Origin: Gp6-AA40 sp035649635
Lineage (GTDB): Bacteria; Acidobacteriota; Vicinamibacteria; Vicinamibacterales; UBA2999
Assembly: GCA_035649635.1 (NCBI GenBank)
Contig: DASRJE010000102.1
Span: 62,001 to 126,000 of the forward strand
DNA: 64,000 bases
Direction of reading: 5' to 3'
A program made the translations under genes and the position numbers. Under the pieces are notes generated by a model. It worked only from the letters and a program-made list of their open reading frames with translations. It was not told where the DNA came from and did not search any database. Of this stretch, positions 41,701-49,517 are shown piece by piece (position 1 is the stretch's first letter; every line of letters starts with the position of its first letter).

Positions 41701-41827
41701 TGACACCGGGGAGCACGGCCCCTGAGGTATCCCTGACCGAGCCTGCGATGACTGCCTGGGCACGGGCCACGGTTGGGACGAGGATGATCAACGCCACTAT
41801 CGCCAGCGTCTTCACGCCTAAGCGCAT
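38765..41827 (-). CDS. TonB-dependent receptor-like protein with carboxypeptidase-regulatory-like domain (Oar-like)
   Basis: The 1020-residue outer-membrane protein has a signal peptide (TLAIVALIILVPTVARAQ) and a carboxypeptidase-regulatory-like domain (IAGSVRDTSGAVLPGVTVEA, SDGSGQYRIEDLRPG). A plug domain follows (TVLNNDVLKAIPTVRSYNAL, GRNNEGRMTVDGLNIG), then a long beta-barrel ending VDFSF with a terminal aromatic residue. Such Oar-like receptors are numerous in Acidobacteriota and are thought to take up large ligands or peptides. Charged and Gly/Asn-rich loops suit an outer-membrane barrel. The ATG has AGAGGTG upstream. Two ACCC-N6-GGGT dyads lie in the leader region. Confidence 0.92.
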   Translation of the reverse strand: MRLGVKTLAIVALIILVPTVARAQAVIAGSVRDTSGAVLPGVTVEASSPALIEKVRTTISDGSGQYRIEDLRPGVYKVTFTLPGFSTFEREGVELTGSFTATINADMRVGALEETVTVTGESPIVDVQSARRQTVLNNDVLKAIPTVRSYNALVVVVPGVVTNTNDVATGTATTQFPIHGGRNNEGRMTVDGLNIGNPPGGNQPPGFSVDVGNSEEISFTTSGGLGESETGGLVMNVVPKTGGNTLHGSAFYSGSGKNLQADNTEGIAGIAAPTPLTKIYDLNGAVGGPILRDKLWYFATARTQGSTRVNANMFYNLNSGDPTKWLYVGGPGISEPGFSDRTWDNISGRITWQVTPRNKFGAYWDEQWVCRNCRGATIGITTPPVASPEAIGPGQTLPLRVPQVTWNSPVTNRLLFDAGFGGTYYGWGNFEREDNATRDLIRVTEQCAAGCANNGGRPDLVYRSQDWGNNHTGSYTWKASMSYVTGRHSFKVGYQGTLMTDDRTWYSNNNDLWYRFNNGIPNQLTQTISPWVNDARAGWDAVYAQEQFTMGRLTLQGALRFDVAKSWFPEQNIGPDRFLPVAFHFPETKGVDSYKDITPRMGAAIDVFGNGRTAVKVNLGKYLEGVGVSTTYANSNPTLRVPRTTGPFGVVGASRTWIDADGDLVADCDFTNPLAHGNAAAVNGGGGADFCGQLSNTRFGQPVLTGNYDPDLLSGWGVRPSDWSFGVSVQQQLMQRMSLEVGYYRRWFDGFTLNDNLALTSADLTPYSIVAPLDPRLPDGGGYTISGLYNVVPSKSGQVDDLSTVASKYGEWYQYFNGVDITLNLRTQGGLTLQGGTSTGQNVADNCDVRENLPELSVGIGAGLVGSNVSMTSPYCHVAYGWLTQLRGLGSYVIPKIDAQVSAVFQSKPGALLSANYAMPAADVARFLGRPPSGNVPNVTFNLIEPGSMYGDRINQLDLRIAKNLRFGSTRSMVSVDLYNVMNASAILTYNQNFVPNGTWLQANSVLTGRLARISVDFSF

Positions 41828-41893
41828 ATGCCACCTCTCATTTGGTTGGGTTCCGCCCCGAAACTAGGTCACGTCGATGGGTGTTTCCTCCGC

Positions 41894-41968
41894 TACCCTG
41901 AAATGGGTATCCCCAGCTTGCTCAATGGAATCGCGCCACGGAATGGACGCGCTTACCCGCTAATGGGT
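41894..41968. promoter_or_regulatory. Two ACCC-N6-GGGT dyads upstream of the receptor gene
   Basis: TACCC-TGAAAT-GGGTA (41894-41909) and ACCC-GCTAAT-GGGT (41955-41968) share the half-sites, the 6-nt spacer and the AAT before GGGT. They lie 67-141 bp upstream of the receptor start in a 223-bp gap that holds no gene. Paired sites of this sort could be operators for a dimeric regulator; no regulator is assigned. Confidence 0.4.
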
Positions 41969-42050
41969 TGGCACACTACTCCCACGGTCCTCCTGAATCA
42001 AGCGTTAATGTGAGACAGGAGTAATGCGAGCAGCTTGGCCGTCGTAGTTC

Positions 42051-43085
42051 TTAGTTTTCCGCGTCGCTGGTCCCTTGAACCGGCTTGCGCGGCCGGATGA
42101 TTCCCTTTTGCAGATCATCAGCGAGCGCCTTGTCCTCTGCCCGTTCCGCGCTGAGGATGTTGCGCAAGCCATGATTCCCCTCATGACACTCGTAGGCGAA
42201 CATCCGGAAGCCTGGAGGCTGCGTCAACTGGAGCACCATCGTCCACGGCTTCGTGTAGACCACGGGATCCTCGATCGTGACCTGGTAATCGACCGTCTGG
42301 TCGTCCACCCGGGAGATGCGCTCGGTCAAACGCAACGAGTCGCTATGACGGACTCCCTGAATCGCGGTCCTGTCCGTAAAGCCGGTCGTCTCGATCACCA
42401 ACGTGTCGCCTTCCCACCGCCCGCGCGCGCTTCCCAGCCATTGACGTTGACTGACGCGCGGCCGATCGTCGAGCGGGATGATTCGGGTGTCGTGGACCAT
42501 CTCATAGCTGATCGCCACCTCGCCCGGAGACTGAACGATCGTGACGCCATTGCCGTAAATCGCCGGCCCAAGGGAACCCACAACGCCGCGCGTGATGCAG
42601 CGATCGTAGAGAGTGAAGTCCTCGGTCGAATGGAACGGTCCTTCGCCGAAACTGCCTCGGATGCGTGCCGCGGAACGCTTCTGCCCTTCCGGCGTGAGGG
42701 CCGGGATCTTGCCGTCGGGCGGATCGACGACGAGCGACGTTTGCCTGAACGTTCGTGTCCCCACATCGTTGCGAAACGCACCGACACGACTCCCCTCCTG
42801 CTTCCTGGTCTGTTCGTCGCGCTGCACTCGTTTTGCGTACTCCTCGTCGCTCAGAAAGCGTCTCGTGCCGAATTCGTCCGGCCGCTCTCGTGGAATGCCG
42901 CGCATGTCGTCGCTCGACCACACGCCGGCGATATCAGGGTGACCCCATGGTGTTCGCGGGAGAGAACTCGCCGCACCGCCAGCCGTTGACCTCGGCGGAG
43001 GCGCCTGTGCGGAAACAAGAACGGATGTCAGAACAAGGGCGAGGAGCGTGGTTGCCAGGGTCGTCATCAGCAGCCGTCGAGTCAT
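42051..43085 (-). CDS. Secreted protein of an Acidobacteriota-expanded family (paralogue 2)
   Basis: The 344-residue protein has a signal peptide (RRLLMTTLATTLLALVLTSV) and shares with the 14388-15236 product the core WGHPDIAGVWSS, YDRCITRGVVG, GRWEGDTLVIETTGF, VTIEDPVVYTKPWT and YECHEGNHGL. A central arginine/lysine-rich helix (EYAKRVQRDEQTRKQEGSR) is specific to this copy. The ATG at 43085 has AAAGGAG upstream. Its role is unknown; the position between a receptor and the BlaI locus is not informative. The family seems to work in the periplasm or outside the cell. Confidence 0.8.
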   Translation of the reverse strand: MTRRLLMTTLATTLLALVLTSVLVSAQAPPPRSTAGGAASSLPRTPWGHPDIAGVWSSDDMRGIPRERPDEFGTRRFLSDEEYAKRVQRDEQTRKQEGSRVGAFRNDVGTRTFRQTSLVVDPPDGKIPALTPEGQKRSAARIRGSFGEGPFHSTEDFTLYDRCITRGVVGSLGPAIYGNGVTIVQSPGEVAISYEMVHDTRIIPLDDRPRVSQRQWLGSARGRWEGDTLVIETTGFTDRTAIQGVRHSDSLRLTERISRVDDQTVDYQVTIEDPVVYTKPWTMVLQLTQPPGFRMFAYECHEGNHGLRNILSAERAEDKALADDLQKGIIRPRKPVQGTSDAEN

Positions 43086-43179
43086 CAAAATCTCCTTTCA
43101 ACGCCGCCACGACCGAATGAAGGTGTGGGCATTATAGGCCTCGTACCTGATGCGCTCCATACCGCATTTTGAGTACCTG

Positions 43180-43218
43180 TTGACAAGCGGGAAATGATGG
43201 TGCTAATTTTTTGGCACC
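43180..43218 (+). promoter_or_regulatory. Promoter and candidate BlaI operator
   Basis: TTGACA (43180-43185) and TAATTT (43204-43209) with an 18-bp spacer form a good sigma-70 promoter. An imperfect dyad, GGTGCTAA (43199-43206) with TTGGCACC (43211-43218), covers the -10 box and the transcription start. That is where an autoregulating BlaI-type repressor would bind. The leader before the ATG at 43220 would be very short. Confidence 0.6.
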
Positions 43219-43219
43219 G

Positions 43220-43612
43220 ATGGTCAAGAACCCAGCGCCACCCGATCTGAGCCGCCGCGAGCGACAGATTCTCGACGTGCTCTACAAGGCCGAACGCGCC
43301 ACCGCGGCTGAAGTGCAGGAAGCCATGCCGGCCGCGCCGAGCTACTCGGCTGTTCGCACGTTGTTGAAGATCCTCGAAACCAAAGGACACGTCCGACACG
43401 AACAGGACGGCGCGCGTTACGTCTACCTCCCAACCGTGGCTCGAGAAGCGGCAAAGCGATCCGCACTGCGGCATCTGCTCAACACCTTCTTCGAGGGATC
43501 CACGACGCAGGCAATTGCCGCCCTGCTGGACGACGACGCGAGCCGCCTGTCGAACACGGATCTGGATCGTCTGTCCGCTGCGATTAAGCGCGCACGTAAA
43601 GAAGGAGCCTGA
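43220..43612 (+). CDS. BlaI/MecI-family transcriptional repressor
   Basis: The 130-residue winged-helix protein has SRRERQILDVLYKAERATAAEVQEAM and SYSAVRTLLKILETKGHVRHEQDGARYVYLP, the DNA-binding half of BlaI/MecI regulators. A C-terminal dimerisation part follows, with LRHLLNTFFEGSTTQAIAALL. In known systems the repressor is cleaved when a BlaR1/MecR1 membrane protease is activated. Here the partner gene starts two bases after this stop, with GAAGGAG inside the end of this gene. I used the ATG at 43220 rather than the TTG at 43211. Confidence 0.93.
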   Translation: MVKNPAPPDLSRRERQILDVLYKAERATAAEVQEAMPAAPSYSAVRTLLKILETKGHVRHEQDGARYVYLPTVAREAAKRSALRHLLNTFFEGSTTQAIAALLDDDASRLSNTDLDRLSAAIKRARKEGA

Positions 43613-43613
43613 G

Positions 43614-45614
43614 ATGTTTGCTGACGTGATGACCGCCCTCGTTGAATCCTGCCTGCGCGCAAGCCTGGTGTTGTGCGCCGCCTGGGTGATCACAGCGGCA
43701 ATGCGACGTGCCTCTGCGTCCGCTCGACATTTCGTATGGATGTGCGCGATCGCCGGATCCTTGATCGCGTCGACGATGAGCTTCGCTGGAACGCGCTGGA
43801 CTGTGACGGTTCCCTCTCCTTTCCTCTCGACGGCCGCGGTCGTATCGAAGGTAGGTCCAGAGGCCGTGCTCCCGACGCTTCCTGCACCTCCCACTTCAAC
43901 CAGTCCTGAGATTGCGCGTCCGACTTCGTCACCCTCGCCAACGTCGGGCGACTCAGCTCCGATGGATCTCACGCTTGTTGGCGTCCTCTTGTGGGGCCTG
44001 GGTGCGCTGGGTGTCCTGGCCTTCGTCATCAGTGGATCGATCGGCACGTGGTGGATTCGTCGATCCGCTGAACCTCTGAAAGAGACCTGGGTGGACGAGG
44101 CGCATGTGCTCGCCGAGGCCTTTGAAATCAACGGATCGATCACGGTCGTCGAGTCGCCTGTCGTGACGATGCCCATGGTCTGCGGCGTCTGGCGCCCGTT
44201 GATCGTCATGCCGCACACCGCGAAGGAGTGGACCGAAGAGCGTCGCCGCGTCGTCGTGCTGCACGAGCTGGCCCACATCAAGCGCCGTGATTGCCTGACC
44301 CAGGCATTGGCGCACGTCGTCTGCGCGGCCTACTGGTTCAACCCGATTGTCTGGCTGGCCGCGCGCCGCCTCCGTGCGGAACGCGAGCGCGCGTGCGATG
44401 ACTTCGTCCTTGCGGCAGGCGAAAAGGGCTCCGACTACGCTGCCCACTTGCTCGACATCGCTCGAGCCATGCGGCATCGTCGCATTCCCGCCCTCGTCGG
44501 ACTTGCCATGGCGCGACCATCCCAGCTCGAAGGGCGTCTGCTCGCGATCCTCGATCCGGCGATCAGGCGATCGGCGACGATTCGCGCTCGACTCGCACTG
44601 CTTGGATTAGTGTTGCTCATTACGTTGCCAGTGGGAGCCGTGCATCTGCAGGGTTCGGCGCCACCTGCAAATACCTCGGCACCACCCGCAAACATCGAGG
44701 ACGCCGCCGTCGTCGTGAGCCCCGTGACGCCGCCTGCCCCTTCGACGCCGTCTCCTGCTCCAAGAGCCGCATCGATTCCAACGCCGGCGTCGACGCCGAT
44801 CGCGCGGGCAGAGTCTGCAAGTCAGGCACCGGCTGAAGCTTTGGCGAACGTCGTTTCTGAACGTGTCGGGGCCGAACTCGGCCAGGTTCTCGGCGCCCAG
44901 CTCGGACAACAAGTTGCTGCAGCCCTGGCCGGACAGAACAGTGTCGCGGCGGATCCGAAGACGGTTGAAGCGCTGATTGGAGCGCTCAACGATGCCGATC
45001 CCGATGTTCGAGAAACGGTTGTCGTCACCCTTGGACGAATGCGCGACCCTCGAGTTGTGCCGGCGCTCCTGCCATTGTTGAAAGACAGCAACGCGGATGT
45101 CCGCGAGCAAGCCGTGTTCGCGCTCGCGCGAACCGGAGACGCGCGCGCAACGGCCGCCGTATCGGCCTTGATTGATGATGCCTCTCCCGATGTTCGGGAG
45201 CAGGCGGTGCACATGCTGGGCCAGTCGCGCAACCGCGATGCGGTGCCCACCTTGCTCAAGGCACTCAAAGACTCTTCGCCTGATGTCCGTGAGCAGGCGG
45301 CGTTTGGCCTCGGGCAGCTTCGCGACGTCAGCGCTGTCGATCCGCTGCTCGAAATGTTGAAGGACTCCTCGCCGGATGTGCGTGAGCAGACCGTCTTCGC
45401 ACTTGGTCAGCTTCGAAGCGGTAAAGCCGTGGACGGGCTGATCGGCGCCCTCAAGGACTCGAGCGCGGACGTCCGTGAACAGGCGGCGTTTGCACTCGGT
45501 CAACTTCGCGATCCCAAAGCACTCCCCTCGCTGACAGCGGCGCTGCGTGACTCGGTCGCAGACGTGCGCGAGCAGGCGGCGTTCGCGATCGGCCAGATTT
45601 CCGGGCACCAGTAA
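43614..45614 (+). CDS. M56 (BlaR1-type) membrane metalloprotease fused to HEAT repeats
   Basis: The 666-residue protein has three N-terminal hydrophobic segments. The zinc protease motif HELAH (residues 217-221) follows, with the third-ligand region RAERERACDDFVLAAG typical of M56 peptidases, and then a fourth membrane helix near residues 325-347. In BlaR1 the next part is a beta-lactam-binding sensor. Here a Pro/Ala-rich linker and a helical segment (about 400-440) lead into seven 31-residue EZ-HEAT repeats (449-666, consensus LKDSSPDVREQAAFALGQLRD). The chosen ATG has GAAGGAG six bases upstream. With the adjacent BlaI gene it probably forms a signalling pair with a protein-binding rather than a beta-lactam-binding sensor. 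Confidence 0.9.
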   Translation: MFADVMTALVESCLRASLVLCAAWVITAAMRRASASARHFVWMCAIAGSLIASTMSFAGTRWTVTVPSPFLSTAAVVSKVGPEAVLPTLPAPPTSTSPEIARPTSSPSPTSGDSAPMDLTLVGVLLWGLGALGVLAFVISGSIGTWWIRRSAEPLKETWVDEAHVLAEAFEINGSITVVESPVVTMPMVCGVWRPLIVMPHTAKEWTEERRRVVVLHELAHIKRRDCLTQALAHVVCAAYWFNPIVWLAARRLRAERERACDDFVLAAGEKGSDYAAHLLDIARAMRHRRIPALVGLAMARPSQLEGRLLAILDPAIRRSATIRARLALLGLVLLITLPVGAVHLQGSAPPANTSAPPANIEDAAVVVSPVTPPAPSTPSPAPRAASIPTPASTPIARAESASQAPAEALANVVSERVGAELGQVLGAQLGQQVAAALAGQNSVAADPKTVEALIGALNDADPDVRETVVVTLGRMRDPRVVPALLPLLKDSNADVREQAVFALARTGDARATAAVSALIDDASPDVREQAVHMLGQSRNRDAVPTLLKALKDSSPDVREQAAFGLGQLRDVSAVDPLLEMLKDSSPDVREQTVFALGQLRSGKAVDGLIGALKDSSADVREQAAFALGQLRDPKALPSLTAALRDSVADVREQAAFAIGQISGHQ

Positions 45615-45649
45615 TCGATTACCACGCGCCACAGCGCGAAAGGATTGCC

Positions 45650-46084
45650 ATGCCTTCAAGTGCCAAAATATTAGCAGCCGTTTTACTGATCGGCCTCATC
45701 TCGAGCGCTCGCGCCGAGGCACAAACTGTGCCCCCCGCAACGGTCACTGCCCTCGCCGATGCACTGAAAGACAGCGACGCCAGCGTCCGTCGTCAAGCCG
45801 CATGGGCCCTCGGCCGCATCCGATCGGAACAGTCGATTGACGCGCTCATCGCGGCGCTGCGCGACACCGATCAGCACGTTCGCAGGCAGGCGATTTGGGC
45901 GCTCGGTCAGATCCGGAGCGCCAAGGCGGTGGACGCGCTCACCGCGGCGTTGAAGGACGGCAACAATGAGGTTCGCCGGTCTGCCGCCCAGGCGCTGGCG
46001 CAAATTTACGGCGGCGGTGGCCCAAACCCGAACCCAAATCCAAATCCAAATCCCAACCCCAATCCCAGACCGCGTCCATTTTGA
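45650..46084 (+). CDS. Small secreted HEAT-repeat protein with Pro-Asn tail
   Basis: The 144-residue protein has a signal peptide (AKILAAVLLIGLISSARAEA) and three HEAT repeats (LKDSDASVRRQAAWALGRI, LRDTDQHVRRQAIWALGQI, LKDGNNEVRRSAAQALAQI). A GGGG turn leads to a tail of alternating Pro and Asn encoded by an AACCCAAATCC-type hexamer repeat. The mature protein would be periplasmic. AGGATT precedes the ATG. It belongs to the BlaI-M56-HEAT cluster and repeats the fold found in the M56 protein's C-terminus. Confidence 0.85.
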   Translation: MPSSAKILAAVLLIGLISSARAEAQTVPPATVTALADALKDSDASVRRQAAWALGRIRSEQSIDALIAALRDTDQHVRRQAIWALGQIRSAKAVDALTAALKDGNNEVRRSAAQALAQIYGGGGPNPNPNPNPNPNPNPRPRPF

Positions 46085-46095
46085 GGGAGAGTGGT

Positions 46096-47007
46096 ATGCA
46101 ACTAATCGCGACGTGGCGAGGTGTGATTGCAGCCGCAGCCTGCCTTGCAGCGGCACCCATGGCGGCGGCGACGGCTCAAGGGCAGCAAGCTCCAACAGCC
46201 AAGGATCTGTCGGCCGTGATCGAGATGCTGCGGAGCCCGGACCCCGTCGTCAGAGTGGGGGTGGCGTGTCAGCGCGAAGTCTTCGACTCGAACGCGACAC
46301 CAGCCATTCCAGCGCTTATCGACCTACTCGACGATGCCGAACCGGTGTCGCCTGAGGTCTGCCGCAAAGATCGTCGCCAGTGGTGGGGCGACGAACAACC
46401 GCTCACTCCCGGGCAGGAAGCCGCACGCGCATTGGTTCGCATCGGGATCGCTTCCTTCGACCCACTGGTCAAAGCTCTCGGGAACACGGAGGCCACGGCT
46501 CGTCGAAATGCTGCGTGGGCACTGGGAGCACTCGACGATCCGCGCGCAGTTCCCCCGTTGATGAAGACCTTGCGCGACACCGACGAGAGAGTGCGGGAGC
46601 AAGCGGCGTGGGCATTGGGCGCCCTCGACGATGCCAAAGCGGTACAAGCGCTTGTCAACTCGCTGCGAGACTCGGCAGCCACGGTCCGGCGACAGACTGC
46701 ATGGGCCCTGGGAGCGATCGATGACAGCGCAGCTGTGGCCGCACTGGTCGCTGCTTTGAAGGACGCGGATGCGGATGTGCGAGAGCAGGCGGCATGGGCC
46801 CTGGGCGCAATCGATGACAGCGCAGCTGTGGACGCACTGGTTGCTGCCTTGAAGGACGCCGACGCGGATGTGCGAGAGCAGGCTGCCTGGGCCCTGGGCG
46901 CGATCGGCGACGCTCGTGCAATGGCAGGCTTGAGCCAGGCGCTGAAAGACAGCGCGCCAGGCGTGCGTCGTCAGGCCGCCTGGGCACTGGGAGCAATCGC
47001 AGACTAA
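46096..47007 (+). CDS. Secreted HEAT-repeat protein
   Basis: The 303-residue protein has a signal peptide (ATWRGVIAAAACLAAAPMAA). A divergent N-terminal region with a few HEAT-like helices and two cysteines is followed by six close EZ-HEAT repeats to the end (consensus LKDADADVREQAAWALGAIDD). Two neighbouring repeats, at 46714 and 46807, are nearly identical over 93 bp, so the copy number may vary. I chose the ATG at 46096 over a TTG at 46081. Its stop overlaps the permease start as TAATG. Confidence 0.87.
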   Translation: MQLIATWRGVIAAAACLAAAPMAAATAQGQQAPTAKDLSAVIEMLRSPDPVVRVGVACQREVFDSNATPAIPALIDLLDDAEPVSPEVCRKDRRQWWGDEQPLTPGQEAARALVRIGIASFDPLVKALGNTEATARRNAAWALGALDDPRAVPPLMKTLRDTDERVREQAAWALGALDDAKAVQALVNSLRDSAATVRRQTAWALGAIDDSAAVAALVAALKDADADVREQAAWALGAIDDSAAVDALVAALKDADADVREQAAWALGAIGDARAMAGLSQALKDSAPGVRRQAAWALGAIAD

Positions 47008-49427
47008 TGGGCACCATCATTCGCGATCTGCGCGTGGCCGCACGATCCTTTCTGAGAACGCCGCGCTTTACGATTCCCGCGGTGCTCGCGCTTGCGCTCG
47101 GGATCGGCGCGACCTCGGCCATCTTCAGCGTCGTGCGCGGCGTCGTCCTGCGCCCGTTGCCCTATGCGAATCCCGATCGCATCGTCGTTGTCTGGGAGAG
47201 CAACGCACGGAACGCCCGCAACGTCATTGCGCCGGGCAATTTCGTCGAATGGCGGGCGCGAAACCGATCGTTTGCCTACCTGGGTATGGCCGGGCCCATG
47301 CGCCTCAACCTCGTACTCGGCGAACAACCAGAAGAAGTCGGTGGGATGCTTGCCTCGTCCGATGTGTTTCCGGCGCTGGGAGTTCAACCCGCGCTCGGCC
47401 GCGCGTATGGCCCGTCGGAAGACGAAGAGGGCAACGACCGCGTCATCGTCATCAGCTACGACTTCTGGCGCACACGACTAGGTGCCAGAGCTGACGTCAT
47501 CGGCACAACGATCACGGCGAACGGGATCCCGCGAACACTCGTCGGCGTGATGCCGCAGGGTTTCACACTCCTCGGTCAGAAGGCTGACTTCCTGATTCCG
47601 TACGGGTGGACGCTGGAAGGCCTGCGCTCGACGCCCGGACGCGGACTGTCGTACGGGCTGGCGCGGCTGCGTGACGGCGTTTCCTTCGAGCAGGCGTCGA
47701 GTGATATGAAGGCAATCGCTGCCCAACTCGAAAAGGAATTCCCACAGCGGAATGCGCGGTGGTCGGTCACTCTCGTGCCGGTGCACGAGCAAACCGTCGC
47801 TCAGATTCGGCCAGCCTTGCAGGTCCTTAGTGGCGCCGTCATCCTCGTGTTGCTGGTGTCGTGTGTCAACGTCGCGAACTTGTTGCTCGCGCGCAGCGCT
47901 GTCCGCCAGCGCGAGTTGGGAGTGCGCGCTGCCCTTGGTGCGCGACGGGGGCGCCTGCTGTCGCAAATGCTCGCTGAAAGCATCTTGCTCGGCGGGATGG
48001 GCGGAATCGCAGGGCTCGCCCTCGCGTTCCTGTTTCATCGAGGGCTGCTCGCACTGGTCGCCGAGCGATTGCCAATCCCCAGGCTCGATCAGGTGAGTCT
48101 CGACCTCACCGTCGTGACGCTGACCATGGCGGTCTCGCTCGCGACTGGACTGCTCTTCGGGCTGGTTCCGGCAATCGTGTCTTCACGTGCCCTGAACGAC
48201 GCGCTTCGAGAAGGAGGCCGTCACGGCGGCGGTCCGCGGGCGCGCCGTGTGCTCGGTTCGCTCGTCGCCGCTGAAATCGCGCTGTCTCTCGTCCTCTTGA
48301 CTGGGGCGGGGCTGCTGATTCGAAGCTTCGTACGCCTGAGCAGCACCGATCCCGGGTTTCGCGCAGATGGACTTCTCACGGGGCGCGTTACGGGCTTTCC
48401 AGTTGCGCGCTACGATACTCCTGAGCGATTGTCGGGCTTCGTCTCCAACGCTCTGACGCGCATCGGGACGCTTCCCGGCGTCCAAAACGCGGCAGGAATC
48501 GCAATCCTGCCGATGGCCGGCGGCGGCATGGCAACGAGTTTCTGGCGAACCGACCAACCGACTCCCGCACCTGGACAGGCCCAATCGACCGATGTCAGAC
48601 CTGTCACGCCGAACTTCTTCCGCACGATGGGTATCCCACACGTGATGGGTCGCGACTTTGACGTTTCGGATCGCGACGAGTCCCCTTCTGTGGCGATCGT
48701 CAACGAGACGATGGTCCGACGACATCTATCGGACGGCAACCCAATCGGAAAGCGACTACACGTCAACATCGGCCGCGCGGATCGGGGCGACTACGAGATC
48801 GTCGGCGTCGTCGGGGATATCAAGCTCGCGTCGCTCGAGGGCGAGGTGCGTCCCACGGTCTATATCCCCCACACGCAGCTCCCACTGGGCGTGATGACCT
48901 TCGTGGTTCGTACCGAGATGAATCCGATGTCACTCGCCAAGGGCGTCGCCGCCGAGGTCCGTGCGATCGACCGCGAGATCCCGCTTGCCGACGTGAGAAC
49001 CATGGACGACGTCGTGAGTTCGACACTCGCGCGGCCCCGCGTCGTCGCCGTCCTCCTCACAGCATTCGCCGTGATGGCGCTTGCCCTCGCGGCAGTGGGC
49101 GTGTACGGGGTAATGGCCTATTCGGTGGCGCATCGCACGCAGGAGATCGGTGTGCGCATGGCTCTCGGCGCGACGCCGCAGTCGGTTTTTGAGCTGGTTC
49201 TTGGTGAGGCGCTGCGACTCGTCTCCGTCGGCGTGGTCGCCGGTCTGGCTGTTGCCGCTGCGCTCACGCGCGTGCTCGCAACGATGTTGTACGAGATCGA
49301 GCCGCTTGATCCGGCAACCTTCGTTGTGACGGCTTTTGTGCTCACGCTCGTCGCGACGCTGGCGTCATTCATCCCGGCCCGGCGAGGAACCAGAATCACG
49401 CCTGTCGAGGCGTTACGGGCTGAATAG
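47007..49427 (+). CDS. ABC-type permease, acidobacterial duplicated orphan permease (ADOP) family
   Basis: The 806-residue membrane protein has the duplicated MacB/FtsX layout. An N-terminal helix (FTIPAVLALALGIGATSAIFSVV) is followed by a large periplasmic MacB-PCD domain and three helices around residues 270-400 (AVILVLLVSCVNVANLLLAR, RELGVRAALGARRGRLLSQM). A second copy has its periplasmic domain near residues 445-660 and ends with three more helices (RTQEIGVRMALGATPQSVF). No ATPase gene is adjacent, as usual for this orphan family. Translation is coupled to the HEAT protein gene, which suggests a shared envelope role. Confidence 0.92.
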   Translation: MGTIIRDLRVAARSFLRTPRFTIPAVLALALGIGATSAIFSVVRGVVLRPLPYANPDRIVVVWESNARNARNVIAPGNFVEWRARNRSFAYLGMAGPMRLNLVLGEQPEEVGGMLASSDVFPALGVQPALGRAYGPSEDEEGNDRVIVISYDFWRTRLGARADVIGTTITANGIPRTLVGVMPQGFTLLGQKADFLIPYGWTLEGLRSTPGRGLSYGLARLRDGVSFEQASSDMKAIAAQLEKEFPQRNARWSVTLVPVHEQTVAQIRPALQVLSGAVILVLLVSCVNVANLLLARSAVRQRELGVRAALGARRGRLLSQMLAESILLGGMGGIAGLALAFLFHRGLLALVAERLPIPRLDQVSLDLTVVTLTMAVSLATGLLFGLVPAIVSSRALNDALREGGRHGGGPRARRVLGSLVAAEIALSLVLLTGAGLLIRSFVRLSSTDPGFRADGLLTGRVTGFPVARYDTPERLSGFVSNALTRIGTLPGVQNAAGIAILPMAGGGMATSFWRTDQPTPAPGQAQSTDVRPVTPNFFRTMGIPHVMGRDFDVSDRDESPSVAIVNETMVRRHLSDGNPIGKRLHVNIGRADRGDYEIVGVVGDIKLASLEGEVRPTVYIPHTQLPLGVMTFVVRTEMNPMSLAKGVAAEVRAIDREIPLADVRTMDDVVSSTLARPRVVAVLLTAFAVMALALAAVGVYGVMAYSVAHRTQEIGVRMALGATPQSVFELVLGEALRLVSVGVVAGLAVAAALTRVLATMLYEIEPLDPATFVVTAFVLTLVATLASFIPARRGTRITPVEALRAE

Positions 49428-49436
49428 AAACGCATC

Positions 49437-49506
49437 AAATCCCAAGTCCCAAAACCCAACTTCCAATAACCGGGGACTTGGGAGTTGGGAGTTGGAAATT
49501 GGACTT
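49437..49506. repeat. Inverted heptamer array between convergent genes
   Basis: Ten consecutive 7-bp units run AAATCCC, AAGTCCC, AAAACCC, AACTTCC, AATAACC, GGGGACT, TGGGAGT, TGGGAGT, TGGAAAT and TGGACTT. The first five are near-complementary to the last five, giving a hairpin of about 30 bp with mismatches. It sits at the convergent junction of the permease and MmcQ/YjbR genes, where it may act as a two-way terminator. Confidence 0.9.
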
Positions 49507-49517
49507 TGATAAGTTTC

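Noticed and set aside
46020..46078. Pro-Asn coding hexamer repeat as a member of the heptamer family
   Set aside because: Its period is 6 and it codes in frame for Pro-Asn dipeptides, so it is a protein-level repeat rather than one of the 7-bp arrays.
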